From NCBI GenBank assembly GCA_013398615.1, contig VZSR01003807.1:41976310-42040309 (forward strand): a stretch of DNA of 64,000 nucleotides, read 5' to 3'. Positions 38,103 through 53,115 of the stretch are shown piece after piece. Position 1 is the stretch's first letter. Every line of letters begins with the position of its first letter. The position numbers and the translations under genes were made by a program. The notes under the pieces are model-generated. The model was given only the letters and a program-made list of their open reading frames with translations. It ran no database searches and had not been told where the DNA came from. Source of the DNA: Brachypodius melanocephalos (taxonomy: Eukaryota > Chordata > Aves > Passeriformes > Pycnonotidae).

Positions 38103-39423
38103 AAGATTTTAAGATAAGACTTCAATTTTTGAACACAATAAATGTAGAAGTTTGGATTATCAGAAGGGGTAATGCTTTTTGTAACATCTATTCTTGGCAA
38201 AATTCTAGGTTGAAATAAACAGAACTCTTCCTAAATACTCTGAATAGTCAGATGGCCTTAGTTTTCCTTGTCTAAACAACTAAATCTTTGATGTCTGTGT
38301 AAATACCACAATATGTAACTGGAGCTCCAAGGCATTTCTAGTGTAATTGAAATTTACCAAATATCCCATCTGAAAGTTCTTTTCAAACTGCCAGTGAATA
38401 GAGGGCTTGTAAATTGTTGCTGTGCACAAAGTAGGTAATTATGAACAAGGCATATTCTGATGCTAATTCCACTTAGTCACTCACATTTTCCACTGATGTG
38501 AACTTTTCAAGAGCAATGAAACTGAAGAGGGCACTGAAAATTAGGGTTTGGTATTTCCTATTACGTGGTATGGTTTTGTTGCTACATTTATAAAGTTTGG
38601 AGAAATTATTTCATTAGATGGCCAATTCAGTAGTTTTACAAACTACCAGTTTTTCACTTTAGGAGAAAATCTTCCTTTTCTATAAAGATGTTGTCATGAA
38701 TTTTGGAAATACAATAACAGCACTTGTTAGTGCAGATCTCTAGATCCCATGCAGATTACTGCGTGGATTAAGATCACTGCTTTGCATCAGTCCTCATGGA
38801 ACACCTGAAAAATACCAATCTCTATTAGAGACTGCACACCTGAACTCCTCTCCTACCCTTTTAAATATATCATGTTTCAGGTACCCTCTTTTATGTCTTT
38901 TTAGCAGCCAGATCCTGGTCATTGAGGGGCTTGGATTCTGGGATTTTCTGGAAATAAAGTGAATACAGCCTAGAAAATGTCCATGTTTTCAACATGCTGT
39001 ACACTTTAAATAACGTTTAAAAGTGTCTGGAATTTAAAAATTATAATGTTTATATTACAGTTCAGCAAAAGGAAAAACTGCTTGACTTCTAAAAACAGAA
39101 ATGAGAAACAAAAATTAAAATCTCCCAAGATTGGGAACGTTTTTACCACCAAGCAGTTGCAACAATATTGGCCAAACCTACTCAAAAAGATATAAACAAA
39201 TGCCCTGTCAAAGCATGGAACTATTGGAGCAAGGAACTGTGAGCACCATCAGTCCCATGGTTCATACACACAATGGGTTTTGGCTAGCAGCTTGTTTGCT
39301 TTTTTTTTTGCTCCTGTCTAGTCTTTGTAGGTATAAAATTATATTACTCCTTATGCAAATATTAATGCTCTGGACATGAGTTTTCTCTTGAATGATAATT
39401 TTAAAGATCAGGAATTTATTATG

Positions 39424-39424
<1 letters not shown>

Positions 39425-39453
<29 letters not shown>
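39425..39453. repeat. (TA)14 microsatellite
   Basis: A perfect alternating TA run of about 14 units. Likely length-variable. Confidence 0.97.
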
Positions 39454-39456
<3 letters not shown>

Positions 39457-41892
39457 CAGGAATATTGGTAGCACAATAACATGAAAATTGCAATGACTAA
39501 TAAATATAAATAACAGGTTACAATTCATAATTGTTCTAGCATGTTCCTAGAAACAGTTAATCACGGAAGTAATAAACTTAGTGCAAGCACTGCACTATTT
39601 GATGCCTGATTGTATATTATTCCGTTGAAGAAGTGGTTTTATTACATTTTGTGCCTTTTTTGGTTCACATATTCTGAAAGATTATTTGTCCTTTCCTAAC
39701 GGGAAAAAAGCCAAAAGAAATAAGATTTGAAAAGATTTGGAAAAGCCACAAAGAAAAGGCTCTGATTTTCAGGATTTTTTTTTTAAATTGCCATTTTACA
39801 CTGGTTTTCACAGCACATGCCTGCTGGGACTGGTGCTGCCAGTAGGATCACTCTGAAATGTCACTGCAAAAAAAGCCACATTATGTTATGCCCATGCTCT
39901 GAACCTCAAGCAGTTTTTTAAAATCCCATTTCTGCTGGAAACAAGCCCCTTTGCAGATGAACCCAGAGATGACATTTTTAGCGATTCCCATCCACGTCAG
40001 TGAAAAACTCATTTCCTAAGTTGAATTTGCTTCTGAAGGCCTTGTAAAATAAAGTAGTTGACTCTGTATCTGGCTGAAGCAAATGAGGCAATTCCTTCCA
40101 CTGACCCTGCTGTGGGAATGCTAGCTTCCAGCAAGGATAGCAAACAGCTGGCAGACAGAGGCAGTGGGAAGGAGTTACCCTCAGCCCTCAGATGGTTCTG
40201 CAGTGCCAATGCCTGAGGCTTCTGGACGCTGAGAAGTGAAAGATTTACCTTACCTTTCTTGTCCACATCAGTCTGTTAGTGGGGATCAAGCATCTAATAA
40301 CGGGCAAAACATGGGTTAAATGGTCATTTTCTTGATCTTCCCATCCCTGTGCTGCAGCATTTCTCAGTACTAAAGAAGTGATAGGATATCTATACATCAC
40401 TCAGTTCTGAACCCTGCCAGTCTTCTAGGTCAGTCCCTGTTATCTACAAGTAGGTTATCTCTTAATTATTTTTCATATTTATGCAGTGTACTGTTTCAGG
40501 CAGATTTCTATAAAGGACTCTTACCATGATAGACCATTAGCCTATGATCCTTTTCTTGCTTTACCAACTCTTTTTTAATTCTAATTTTTTTTCAGCCTTG
40601 CTGCCTCATCCTGTACCACTGAAATCAGTGGAAATTCCAAAGTTCATTTAAATATATGCTTTTTTAAAAATAGCCAGGAAAAGAGCAGGCCTATGTTCTA
40701 AGCACCATCTGATGTAATCATAAATGTACATAAGTCTCCAAAATAATAGATCTCAAATGTTCTCAGAACTCTGGTATAAAATTAATATTTTCATCAGCTG
40801 TTCTATCAATGTCAGCAACTCATCCACTGGAAACTTCAGATCATTCAAGTCTTCCTTAAAACTGGAATGAATCCTCCCTATGAAAAATATTTTCCATCTG
40901 ATTTGTGTTTTCCGTTTAGAATGTGTAAGCAGTATAGTGAGCTTAATCAGTTCTGATTTAGGTTAAAATTATGCACTGTCTTGAGAGCTGCCTAGTTTAT
41001 AATTATTTGAAATTTTTGTCAGTCCTTGGCATTTATCCTTTGTAATCTGGATGTTTTTGCAGTATTGTCTGTGTGAAAAAGACATGCAGACAGGTTTACA
41101 CGGCTCATAGAGATGTTTTAGTAATAGATTTGTAATTAGGTTAAAAAGTATGAAATTGATCAGTTTTACCTAAAATCCTTCTCTAATTGCATATCCAATA
41201 TTGCAATTCAGAAAAGCCATTGAAAAAGCCACTGTACTTTAAATGTTAGTGGTATGACTAATTTAAAAAGTAAAGACATTTGGAAACATACAAAATATTA
41301 AAAGATTACACACATTAAATGTCAAGACAGACTATCTATGTAGGGCCTTAAGAAAATGTTTTGAAAGATATATTTTAATCTAGCATAATAAAGTACTGTT
41401 GCTTGATTTTTCTTACAAGCTTTTCCTCATTAGCAAGATATTAAAGTACCAGCCCAGAAAGATTTCCATTGCAGCCCTTCAGTTATTACTTGCAATTTTT
41501 GTTTTAGATCTACTGCTGAATCTCATATTCTGATTCTTTTGTCTTACTGACATGCTGAGCTGATTCCAAAACTCAAAATAATGTAGTGGAAAAGGTGGAT
41601 AGTTAAAACATACAGTTCAGCTTATGCTTAAGCACTTAGAAATCCAATAAATCTATCTCAGGATCTAACAGTTGCACTGTCTTCTTGTTATGGGCTATAC
41701 CCCCTCACAGTAACAATGAAAGTGAAAGCAAATAGCCACAACACAGCAGAATGATTTTTCAGAAAGGACTGCCAAAAGACAAAGCAACTCAGCTATCAGC
41801 AGGGGAACGATTTACACTATTCCATCATAGATGTTTCACAGTTGGCCCTTAAAAGTGAGTAGAAAATGCCTTATTAAAAAAAAAAATTATAC

Positions 41893-42524
41893 AATCATAG
41901 AATAGATTGTGTTTGAGGGGACCTTTAAAAGTTATCTAGTCCAACCTTCCTCCAATGAGCAGAGCCAACATCAACTACATCAGATTGCTAAATTTCATGT
42001 TCAACCTTACCTTGAACGTTTCTAGGGATGAGGCATCTATCAGATCTCAAGGCAAACAGATCCAGTGTTTCAATATACTAATAATAAAAAATTTCCTCCT
42101 TCTGTCTAGTCCAAACTTGCCCTCTTTTAGTTTAAAAACACTGCCCCTTGTCCCGTTGCTATGGGTCATATTAAAATGTCAATGTCCATCTTTCTGTTAA
42201 GCCCTCTCAGAGTATTGAAAGGCCACACTAAAATCTGCCCAGAGCCTTCTCTTCTCCAGGCTGAACAGTCCCAATTCTCCCCCTGGTCTTCACGGGAAAG
42301 GTGCTCCAACCCTCAGGTCATCTTTATGACCCTCCTTTGGATCTCCTCCATCAGGTTCACATCCTTCTTGTGTTGGAGATATCAGAGCTGGGTGCAGCAC
42401 TACAGATGGGCTCTTACTAGAACAGAGCAAGAGGGGCAGAATACCTCCCCTGACCTGCTGACCACACTGCATTTTAGGCATCCCAGGATACAGTGATCAT
42501 TTTGGGTTCTGAGCACACAAGTAT
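41893..42524 (-). mobile_element. CR1 LINE, older 3' fragment
   Basis: Read on the plus strand, the reverse-complemented CR1 order is clear: AATCATAGAATAG tail unit, GTTATCTAGTCCAACCTTCC, a CTTGAACGTTTCTAGGGATG block, a CAAACTTGCCCTCTTTTAGT block, CTTCTCTTCTCCAGGCTGAA, then GGATCTCCTCCATCAGGTTC. ORF2 is decayed. The copy belongs to a different, older subfamily than those at 18.2, 34.4 and 58.5 kb. Confidence 0.92.
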
Positions 42525-45500
42525 GGGGAAATAAAATGTGAAGCAGATAAAATGTGAGGGGAAAAAAATCCTCAAAGCTACTGCATTGTGAAATACATAA
42601 ACTTTGATCCATCCACTGCTGTGTTCTGTAAGCTGCAAAGAAGATTAATCTCTCTTTTCCATCCCTTCACTTACATTTCTTTTACTGGAAAGATTTTAGT
42701 AATGTTTTCTTACAGGCATAACCTGATAAACAACAAAATTAAATTGTTAGCATTGCTTTCAGGTTCTATTTGGTTGCTAAGGTCCCTGTTTTTATTTCAG
42801 AAATGAGTGCAAGACAGAAACCCTGAAGACAGTATCTTGTCATTTTTAGCTGATCAAGTAAAAGATTAGTGCAGAAATGTGTCCCTTCAAAGAAGTTTTT
42901 TATGAGCTGCTCCTTTTTAATATTATTTACATTCAGAGCCATGAAAATGTGGTCTTACAGGGTAAGTTTTGCAAGCTAAGATTGGGAAAACCAGTGCCGG
43001 AAAGGTCATCTGAAATATTTGCTTATCTCCCTCTGTTACTGTTTTGGTTTGTACTACTGCAGGAGCTTACTTCAATGTTCTTCTGATGCATTTACAATCC
43101 CTGTCTTCAACCAGACCCCAAATATTTGCAAATCTTATGTCTTTATAGAAAGCAAGATATAGAAATATCTTTTTGCCTCACTGTTACAAACACCTTAGGT
43201 GCACTTGGGCTTCTGGCACGGATCCCATGACCTCATACCATATCAGGAATTGCCACATTTCCTGGCTACCCCTCCCCCCTGGACTAAATTTCCTCCTCCC
43301 TTGATCTGTGAAATGCCAAGAGACAGATTGGAATGTTCAGGTTGAATAGAGAAGTTTAAATTGGTAGTGTGTTGGAAATCTGGCCACTTAATGTGTTCAA
43401 TTGTTTGATTTGCCATTGTGTGCTTGTATGAGGAAGCATTGGCACCATCTAAGCTTTTGAGTCAACCTAAGATAAAATGAAAATACAAAATAAAAAACAT
43501 ATTTACATGACCTGTTTTAAGAAGTGTCTCTTAGGAGGAAGTGTCTCTTAGTATCACTTTACTGAGCTGCCAATTTTTTCCACTGTCCATAAGGGGAAAT
43601 TCATATGTCTAAGATAAGACACCCTCAGTAGATACATTTCAAAGGGAATTACATCCATCTGCTCAAGCTTATATGTATACTAACCTCTACATCAACAGAT
43701 ATGCTGGCAACAACACTTGGAGTAATGCACTTAGCTTTTTTCTGGTTTTTGATTAAGAACAGCCGTAAATGTAGTCAACTATTCGGGATAATTTATTGTG
43801 AGTGATCCCCAAAATCCTTGGCCTGCATATTCCAGGCCCACCCTTCTCTCCAAGAGAGGAATACCTATCAATCTTTCATTCAACATAAGCATTAAACCAT
43901 TTCTCTCATTCAGCTGCAATAAAAGCTTCTCTGGGATTTAAGCAATCATTCTACCAATCAAATCCTTAAAGCTGATAATCAAATGAGTCCCTAAAGCAGT
44001 AGCTGCCAAATCCCTGAAGTACAAAGAATGGTTATAAATACAGTCTCTTGAGCAGTCATGCATAGCAAGAAAATTAATAAGCATCTTGATTGATTTATGG
44101 ATAGCTTGCAGAGAGAAAAAGCTTGCAATGGGATATAAAACATAGATCGTGTACTACGAATCGCTGAAGGACTGCCAGATCTTCTGCACTGACCACCTGC
44201 AAAGCAGAGGCACCAGCATCATATTGCGACAACCCATGGAGAAGAATTTAAATCCTAAACCAGAAGGTTGGATTGGAAAATGCCACTGAACAATTCTGTT
44301 TTCTTGTGTGTTCATTGAGGGGACGTCCAGAGTCAGATGTTGGGAAAAGTTAACTACATTTTTATATCTGAAGCCTCTCTTTCTTTGAGTCTTACTTGAT
44401 TACTCACGATCTCAAATTATCCCACTGAGATAGAGCCCAGGGCTCTCTCCTGATGTAAAGTATCTAAACCTAAGACGGTTATTCTTAAAAAATATGGCCA
44501 AAGTAATTTCTAGCTTTCTTGATCCATGAGTCAAGGAACCAAACAGGGAAGCTGAGCTCCTTTTCACTGCAGAGAAAGACAAGCAGCTTAGACATTCCCC
44601 AGTTGTTAATATGCAAATATGTTAAACAACCTCCCATCAACCTTCCATCTAAACCTAATGAATTTTACATTCTTACAAGATCCTGTTTCACATCACATTC
44701 ATCTTACACCACAATCCAGTATTACCACAGAATTCAGTCTATTTCCTGGTCCTGCTTCCTTAGCACCACTGGATGCATCTTGCTGCATGGGCTTGTGTTT
44801 TTACAGTGAGCTTACCATTCTGAGACTTGATTTTCTCTGCTGTGAGTAATGCTTCACTCCCACAGGCACTGCTATTAGGCTCAGAAACTTGTAAAGTCTG
44901 AAGACAGACCTTACCAGTGAAAAGCTCAGCAAAAACAGGCACACAAATAAAGCCACACTAGTACAATATGATGATGTGATTAAGCATCAGGGACAGTATC
45001 TTCTAAGAGATTCTTCTTTGCAGGAAGAAGCTTAACATATCAAAGGTTCTTATCACACATATCAGTTCTCTGCTTTTGTTTCCCAGCTGACAATTGTATT
45101 GCTTCTGCTTCATGCTTATTAATGTTTACCAATGTTTTGTCCGGTCTTTTACTGTAAAATATTCAGGTGTGATTTGGCCCTCGTGTCAGACTGACATCAG
45201 AACCACACCTCTTACTTGCTTCAGAAGATGAGAAAATGGTTTGAAGCATTGCTGAACTAAAAGCAGTGGAAAGGAAAGGGTTTTATTTACTGTTAAGGTG
45301 AATGTGATAAAAATTGAGTCATGGTAGTGATTTCTAACAGAGTTGCTCATAACTGGTAGCTGGGCAAAAAGCAGCATTATTTTGGTGTATACTCTCAGTG
45401 TCTGAAATGAGGTCAGGCATACATCTCAGCCTTTTTACCTTAACATCCCTCCTGGACTAAGACAAATAGCAACAGAGTGAGTAAAGAAGCAAATCCGACT

Positions 45501-48500
45501 TCCTGTCCTGCACGAAACTTTCAGACAGACACAGACATTAGACTCTTCACCCAGATTTCTTGCCCCATTATTTCAGTGGAAATAGTTACAATATCAATGC
45601 CATAAAAATCTCTGATTTCATTTAACTCAAGCAGTTTGGACTGATACAGCCTCCACTGAAGCTAAAGAAATGAATTATTGGACTGTGTCTCCAGGATGTC
45701 ACTCACTTGTACACTATGCCCAGCTATTAAACATTTAATTGAGACTAACAGACCTTTGGACTTCTCTGCTTTGCCAAGATGTCACAAATACAAACTGGTT
45801 TAAACTGTAAAAATTATGATATAAAATTGGCTTTAAGCATTTAGAAAACATTTAAAAGAACTTTTAAGGTCTTTTTAACAATCTCCACTTAGAAAGAGCA
45901 TTTTTCTTTTCTTTCTTCTGTGTGGCAAGTAAATGAACCAGACCGATAGCTTAAAAATGAGTCTCGGTTTCTAGTCAGAGTTCTAAAAATCTGTATTTCT
46001 CAGGTGGCCCATTCAGGTACATGCTTTTTCAAAACCAAAGTTGGTCTTATATTTTAGGTTGATCTCTATGGACAGAAATATTTTGGGTTTATATCATATG
46101 AATGAGTAATTGTATTAGGAAGCATGGTGCCTTCCATCCTTCATTCCTCAGTGGATCCATGGATGCTTAGAAAATAACTAAATACTTCTAAATCTTGTTT
46201 TATCCACAAGTGAAATTTTTTATATAACCAACTTAATCCTGTAACTTGACTGACCAATGATTTTTATTTGCCAGCAATAAAAGGTTTGTATATTCAGTTA
46301 TTTCTTATACACTACACAAAAACCATATTGAGTTTCCTTTGGTCAATCACCTCACTAAGTCACTAAGTGTTGAATAAGTTTGCTTTACTGATGAAACTTT
46401 GCCCCAAAACACTGTGTACACAGCATATGTTTTGAATTGTCTGTATATGCATAGTAATAGAATGTTCCTTCATTCCTAATCAAAACACACACTAGTACAT
46501 TTTAGGACACTTTTCTTCTTAGCCAGCCTGAGATTTGATTTATGTTTAACTAAATGTTGTTTTTTTTTTTCTATAGGATTTCCAAATCAGTTCTGAAGAG
46601 GCAAACATCTCTGCATTCTTCTGATAGTGTACATTCTGAAATGTGTGAATTATTTAGGAATGTGTGGATTCAGAAGACCATGTGTGCTTTCCATGCCTAG
46701 ATAATATAAACCAGAAAATTCAACATGAAATGTCCCTCCCTATTACCCTCCAGCCCTGAGGTAATGCAATGGTTTTCTAAATCCTACACACTCCCAGAGA
46801 AGTCCAGTTGTTCTCATTCATCACAGGGTTGACTGGGCTTTCTCCAAATCCTAGGATTTGGTGTACACCTCTAGTGCCTGGCGCTCACTGGCTGCTCCCT
46901 GCAGCCAGCAGAAAGTGGTGATCAGCAAAAAAACACCAAGTTTTCAGGCAGGCATTGGCTCAGGCCCTGTAGAGAAACTGAACTTAAATGGAAAAATTGA
47001 ATTAAAAAAACAAGGGCTGTAAACGGTCATCTCTAAATCCTAAAGGAGAGAGAAATATTAGAGCTTAGTCCCTAACAAAGCACTGAGTTGCTGTGCCATG
47101 AAGCTGATCTGCTAACAAGTTCCTTTAGCTCTTGTGTATCATTAATTGACCTGTGCACTGGACTACATTTTGGGTAAAAAGGATAGCTTTTTCATTTTAA
47201 AAAAGCTGGATTGGTATACAGTAAACACATTTCCCAATTCTGCACCTTATGATACAAATTGTATGTTATTCAGTTTATTTCCCTCCTCATTCCCCAGATA
47301 AAGACAATATTATCAAGACACTGCAAACCTCAGTTCTCTGTTGTTACTACATAAAGATATTATGGAGATGAATTACAGTAAGGAAACAGGCAGTGCAAAT
47401 ATCACCACCATGAAGAAATATCCTGTGAATATGAATTTTGTTCATCTAACAGTAAATCAACAATCTGTTTGTTTTTAGCAGTTGTCTATTTGGTAAGAAA
47501 ACATCAGGCCTACAATATGGGCAGATGCATCTGTAGTTACTTTTTCATGCAGCTGAGATCAGGATTTGACCTGTACATTTAAATTGCCCTAATGACTTCT
47601 AAAAATAATCTAGACATAGATTGCAGAGGATAAACAGTATGTTATGAAATATTTTTTTATATATATATATATATATATATATTTAAGAATTAAAAGAGCA
47701 TTTCCCACACTGTCTCCCTTTTCTATTTCTGACCCCCAATTCAGTCTACATGAATTGGTAGTGAATAAAATAATATGACACATGAACTGAAGGCATAGTT
47801 TAACTAATGTTAGTTATGGCCTATTTACAATGCTGGCTGCAAAAGTCAGCCCTCCCATACTATTCCATAAGAAGTGAACCGTTTTATTTAGACTATGGAA
47901 AGGTGATACTTTTCAAAGTTCTGGTCCAAACAGAGGTCTGCAAAGGATGTTGTGGGCAACAGCGTGCTGTGCCCTTTCATGAGTGCTTATAATAACAGTA
48001 CTTTTTGTTCTTGCCATCACTTTTGGCAGAAGATTTGCCTTTTTGAGGCTGAAAATACAATCTTACAAAAAAGTTAGGGGGGAGCAAGAAGATAGAAGAG
48101 GAAGTTAAGACCACAGCCTGTTTTGCTGTGGTCTTCCATGTTAAAAAAAAAAGAGCATTAATAGAAAGGGAAGAATTAATCAAAGTTGCTGCAGCATCTT
48201 TGCAAAATGGCAGATCAAACCCACTTAGATTTGTGAAAGTTTGGTGTTTGTAGCAGTTGTGTGAATAACATGAGATCTTCATAGGTAACAGGTTCTCACA
48301 CTGAGACACAATGCAAAGCCCACAGCTCACATGCATGTCACTCAAATACTGCTGTTGTAGTTATTTTCAAGGGGCTCCCACAGCCTTAGTCTAGTTTTTT
48401 TTCCAGATTGCTAAAAGTACTAGGGGATAGGGAGCCACAATGTCCCTGAAAGCAGCTGGAAAGGTAAAATAACTGGGGTCAGGAGGCAGGCAGGTTTTAA

Positions 48501-51500
48501 TTCTGATTCATGGATATGTTTGTGGAGAGTCCGTGCATATTAGATATTTTCACCATCCTTCAGTAGCTTTGGGAGGCATCAGAGCTTGAGTTATGCAGTT
48601 TCTGAAGCTGCCATGTAGGGTGATAGGCTCCCTGATAAACTTACATAGAAAAGACTCTTTTCCTTCCTGAGAGGAACAAGGAGGAAATAGGATGGAACAT
48701 CATTAGGGTAGGCTAAGCTAGAGAGAAGCCTTTCCAGAGGCTTACCGTATTTGTAGAATATAAATTCACACTCAATTACTCTTAAAATGCTCTCTGAAGC
48801 AGGCATTACCTCTAACTTGGGTGTTGAAAGCTGTGGAAGTTTTTTTCAGTCTCACTGTGACGGCATCAAAATGATCAAATCCAGTATCCAGATCAAAAAT
48901 CCCTATTCCTTAGTCTGAGTGAATTGCATACAGGAGGCAAAACGAGGCAGCTTGCATTTCAGAGTAACACTGAAAGGTTATATCACAGTGTGTTCATCCA
49001 GCATGCATTTGGCCTGGAGAAAATAAAACAAGTTAATTCCATTAGAATCATGAAGGGACTTCTGAAGCTGTTGACAAGTGTTTCAATTTTCAAACCCTTA
49101 TAAATAAAGAAAGTCTAAATCCAGTGGTTGCATGATGAGAAAAATATTTTAATGGGTGCCTAGGCATCAATGTAGAGTCTCTAATGAACAACACATCAGG
49201 CTACAACTGATTTTTCACAAAGCTAAGTTTTTAATTATTCTGCAAATACAGTGCTTCAAATAGCTGTGTATGTTCTCTAAGTAGCTAAATCTGGACTAAG
49301 TTTGTGTGACTGGCCAGAGGAAAAGATCTTTGCTTTGGCCTGACAGCCTAAAACTTCAATGATCTTCACTAAGTTGTGTATAGAATAAAAGCTTACTACT
49401 GTTCTTCTCACTGAAGCCCAGCCAGGAATAACAGAGGAAGGCATAGTGCTGATGTCATCGTCTGGAGTGGTTAAGTCCACATTTATCAAACTAGACATGC
49501 CATGGAGGCTAAATAACGGGTTGCAAGTATTGAGGGCTCTAAATCTAAAAAGCTTCATGTTGTTTTGATAGGTTTGAATAAAAATCCACTTAAACTGGCA
49601 GTGAACCTAGAGAAAATCTTCTATTCTGACTGCACTTGCATCTCCGTTAGCGTTTTCCAGCAGCAGAAAAAAGTATGTGAATTCATGTCCTGTGAATGTA
49701 TGGAGACAGGGATTTCTAGCCATACTTCTGGTAGTAGCAGAGGTAGTATGTTTGTTTGAAAGTAAGTATTTGTTCTAAGCATGAGATGTGGAGGGCATTT
49801 GATGTTAACATGGAGGGGTTTATACACTTCTTCAAACACATTGCTTGAAAGATTGTAGGTACAAGTGAGCTGTTCTTAAATCCCAGGTGTACCAAAAGAT
49901 AACTGATATACACAGATGAATATCTGTGCATGGGTGAAAAGAAAGCAGCTGGCCAATTTTTATTTGGAAGTTTTATCCATTGAAGAAATATTTTATAGAT
50001 CATGCATAACATTGTTTCCACTGTTGCAGCTTTTTATTTTCATTTTCTAAAAATCTGCCTTTGATTATCTCTCCATAGAAGGGAAGTGTTTTGTCTTTAT
50101 CACTGGAAACAGCACAGCAAAAATGTAGCATTTTCTTCTCATTCCTCTATGGTTTCTAAACAATGTAGAATGGTTAATGGCAAAATCCTGTACTATTACA
50201 CATGCTATACATATTGCAAACTGCTTGCATAGTCCCATTGGATTGTTCTGTGTGGCATGGTCACTCACCTGTAATGCAGTTATAAATCTCTGAAGTAAAG
50301 TCAAGCAATTTATCCTACAGATTATTCCTGGGAAAGTTAACTGCAGTGTTTAATTTATGTTTGACTAAGTACATATATGTATCACTTTTCCTTAAGAATT
50401 ATTTGCTAACAGGTCACATTACAAACTTTGAAAATTTTCCACTTAATGCTACTGGCATAAGTATGCAACATATGTATCTTTATTTAAATGGGGCTCTAAA
50501 ATGTCAGGGAATTCTCTTTTCTCTTGTCTAGAAGAGGTGTGCAGCTTTCATTGCTGAAATTTCAATGCAGCTAGAATTTTTAATGAGACATTTAGAATAA
50601 TAAAAATAAACACCTATATAAAGAGTGTGTATTAAGAGTTATTGACACTGAACACACTCATCCAAATATTGTCCTCTTGATTCTGAATGGAGAATACCAC
50701 TATCAGGAAGAGCACCTCATAACTCTAATATGAAGCACTGGCAAAGCTTCAAGGACATATTGCTGTGGAAATGGAAGGCAATCTCATCTTTCTATAAAAG
50801 TAACAGGTGAGACAGTGGGTAAGCCTGGTTCTTTCAGAAAGCACAAGCATCCTGTGTGAAGCAGGATATATGTTATAGTCCATTAATGACATACATTTTT
50901 TTATTTCCCCTCTTTAGTCACCTTACTTTCTGAGCAGTATCTTTCAGTCACATTGCAATTTGTGATTCATGTAAAAGAAGGACCAGCTAGAATGAGGACT
51001 AAGAGTTTGATACATATTTCAATTACATTATTTTCCTCTAGAGTGACGTTAACATATTTCTTCAGAGCATTTCAATTAAAGTCATCATTTAAGTTTATAA
51101 TACATCCTCATAATCTTTTTCTCCTAAAATTGATACAGCTAATGAAGACTGAAACTTTAGCAATATAAAGAATTTTTCTGAAATGGCAAGATTACCCTAT
51201 TAAGAAACTTTAAATCTTGTTTAAATGAGCATAACAAGCACACTTTTAAGGCCACTTTTATGGAACAAGTGATGCAAAATGGACAGCCACACTAATCATT
51301 CCGTGTGAGATCATTTTTATAAGCATCATTATAATGCTCTGAGATAACCAGCTAACAGTTTAATCTTGAGAATCAGACAAGTTCTGGCCAGTGTGATGGA
51401 AATCTTCAACCACCCCCTGAAATATCTGAGAACTGCCAGAATAAAAAGCAAGTGTGAAATACTGTTCCTTAAACTTAACTAGGTGTCAGATTCATGTGGG

Positions 51501-53115
51501 ACCCTTTCAGAATTCTAATATATGATTTACAGAGAAAATAAGATCATTTTTCATCTTCTAATATCACAGACTGATATCACTGCTGTATGTCTTAACAAAT
51601 AATTAGATATTTAGTGTCAATTGGTAGGAAAGAGACTGATGTTTTCAGGCAGTTTTTTTCCCCAAAATAACTCTTCAGGAGATAGGGAATGTCACGGAAT
51701 AGCTCTCAATTTCTTTTCCCCTTTTAGTGTCCTAATTAGTGAAAAGGTTTCTAAAAATTCAGCGTACTAGAGCACTTTCCATAACACCATCATTCCGTGG
51801 CTTCTAAGAAGCGTCAGATATTGGGAGAGGTTGATTTATAAAAACATCACAAGGAAATGCAAGAGAGGGCAGTGGCTCCACCGCTCAGCCCAAAACCCAA
51901 CCCTGCTGGTGCTTCCAGTCTTATCCCAATCTATCAGTAGGCCAAGTACGTGGTTTTCTTTCAGAAGCCCAGCATAACTGTTTCCAGAGAAATTCAAGCA
52001 AGCGTGAAGTTTCCAAGCCAAGTTCTATTGCTGCTCTCCCAATTTGCAATTCTGAGAAAGTATTCTACTTAAGTGGAAAAACAAAGAGATTGCCCCAGTT
52101 GTACCCTCTTTGTCCACACACAGAGACATGTGGCATAGGAAGTTTTTTTTAAGCTAAGATGGGACCCCTAAGGCTAACACTGTCCTCTCTGTCTGAAGGA
52201 CTCTCCCAAGAATACTTTTGACCATTATTTGGTGAAAATCATTAAACCCAGGAAGTTTGTTTTGGCTGAGTTTGAAACTGATTCAATCCATTTTGAGCTA
52301 TTTTGTAGTGGTTTCATTATCCAAGCTTGTATGCATCTTCTGGGCTCAGGAAATGTTGGCATGCCCACAGGGTTCTTAGTTTCAAAAGTATTAAAACATC
52401 TTATCCTTTCACCAGGGCTTTATTTCTCTCATTACACCACACAAAAAGAAGCAAGAGCTTCTCATTTTGCTGCCAAATTTTAGTCTCTTATTAATAAGAA
52501 GAAGTAAATGAAACAAACAATAGAAAATGCATAATTTTTATTCTAACTAGCATATGTACATATGTTTGAAAAAGAATGACAAGACAACACTGACTTTCTT
52601 CTGACAAAATCTGTCAAAGTGTCAAAAGCTACTTGCTATTTCAAGGCCTTTGTAAAGAAGGGGTGATTATAGATGATGATAAACATAGTAAAAATATTAA
52701 AAAGTGAAAATATGAGTACCTCAAATAGTTTGGTCTGCTATTTTGTTGCAATATCATCTGTTTGCAAATGGTGGGACATCTTCAACAGGATAGGAAAAAT
52801 AGTCACAGTCTTACAATGAATAAAGAAAAATGTGCTTAAAATTAGTTTCTATGAAGATAAGGATTACATTTAGATAAGAATAATATATATATATGTCATA
52901 AGAGATTTACAAAAATCTGTGGCATGTTGCAAGCAGTGGCAACCACTATTTACTGGGCTACAAAGCTACAGCTTTTGAGCATAGATTTGGGGATTTTTTG
53001 ATTGCTCATAGTCTATACCATTCAGATTGATCATCTGATACATTTACCTACCTTCTGAAATTTCATTCCCACACAAGACTACTTCATCTTCTATTGTTAT
53101 GTGAAATACTTCAGA
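42525..53115. other. Unannotated AT-rich stretch
   Basis: The longest repeat-poor part of the window, about 10.6 kb. I recognise no gene or RNA. It holds a (TA)n run, a short imperfect tandem duplication at 43521-43554 (17-bp period) and a splice-acceptor-like sequence before a 40-codon open frame near 46577. A 122-codon minus-strand frame at 47977-48345 has no recognisable domain. Scarcity of repeats could reflect older decay or some constraint. Confidence 0.5.
47658..47682. repeat. (TA)12 microsatellite
   Basis: A perfect alternating TA run of about 12 units following a T7 run. Confidence 0.95.

Larger units (their letters stand above)
35728..41892. other. Unannotated AT-rich stretch
   Basis: About 6.2 kb with no gene or repeat family recognised. 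It contains the A34 tract, a (TA)n microsatellite and a small cluster of TAAT cores around a palindrome at 36610-36625, listed separately. Frames stay under 90 codons. Confidence 0.5.
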
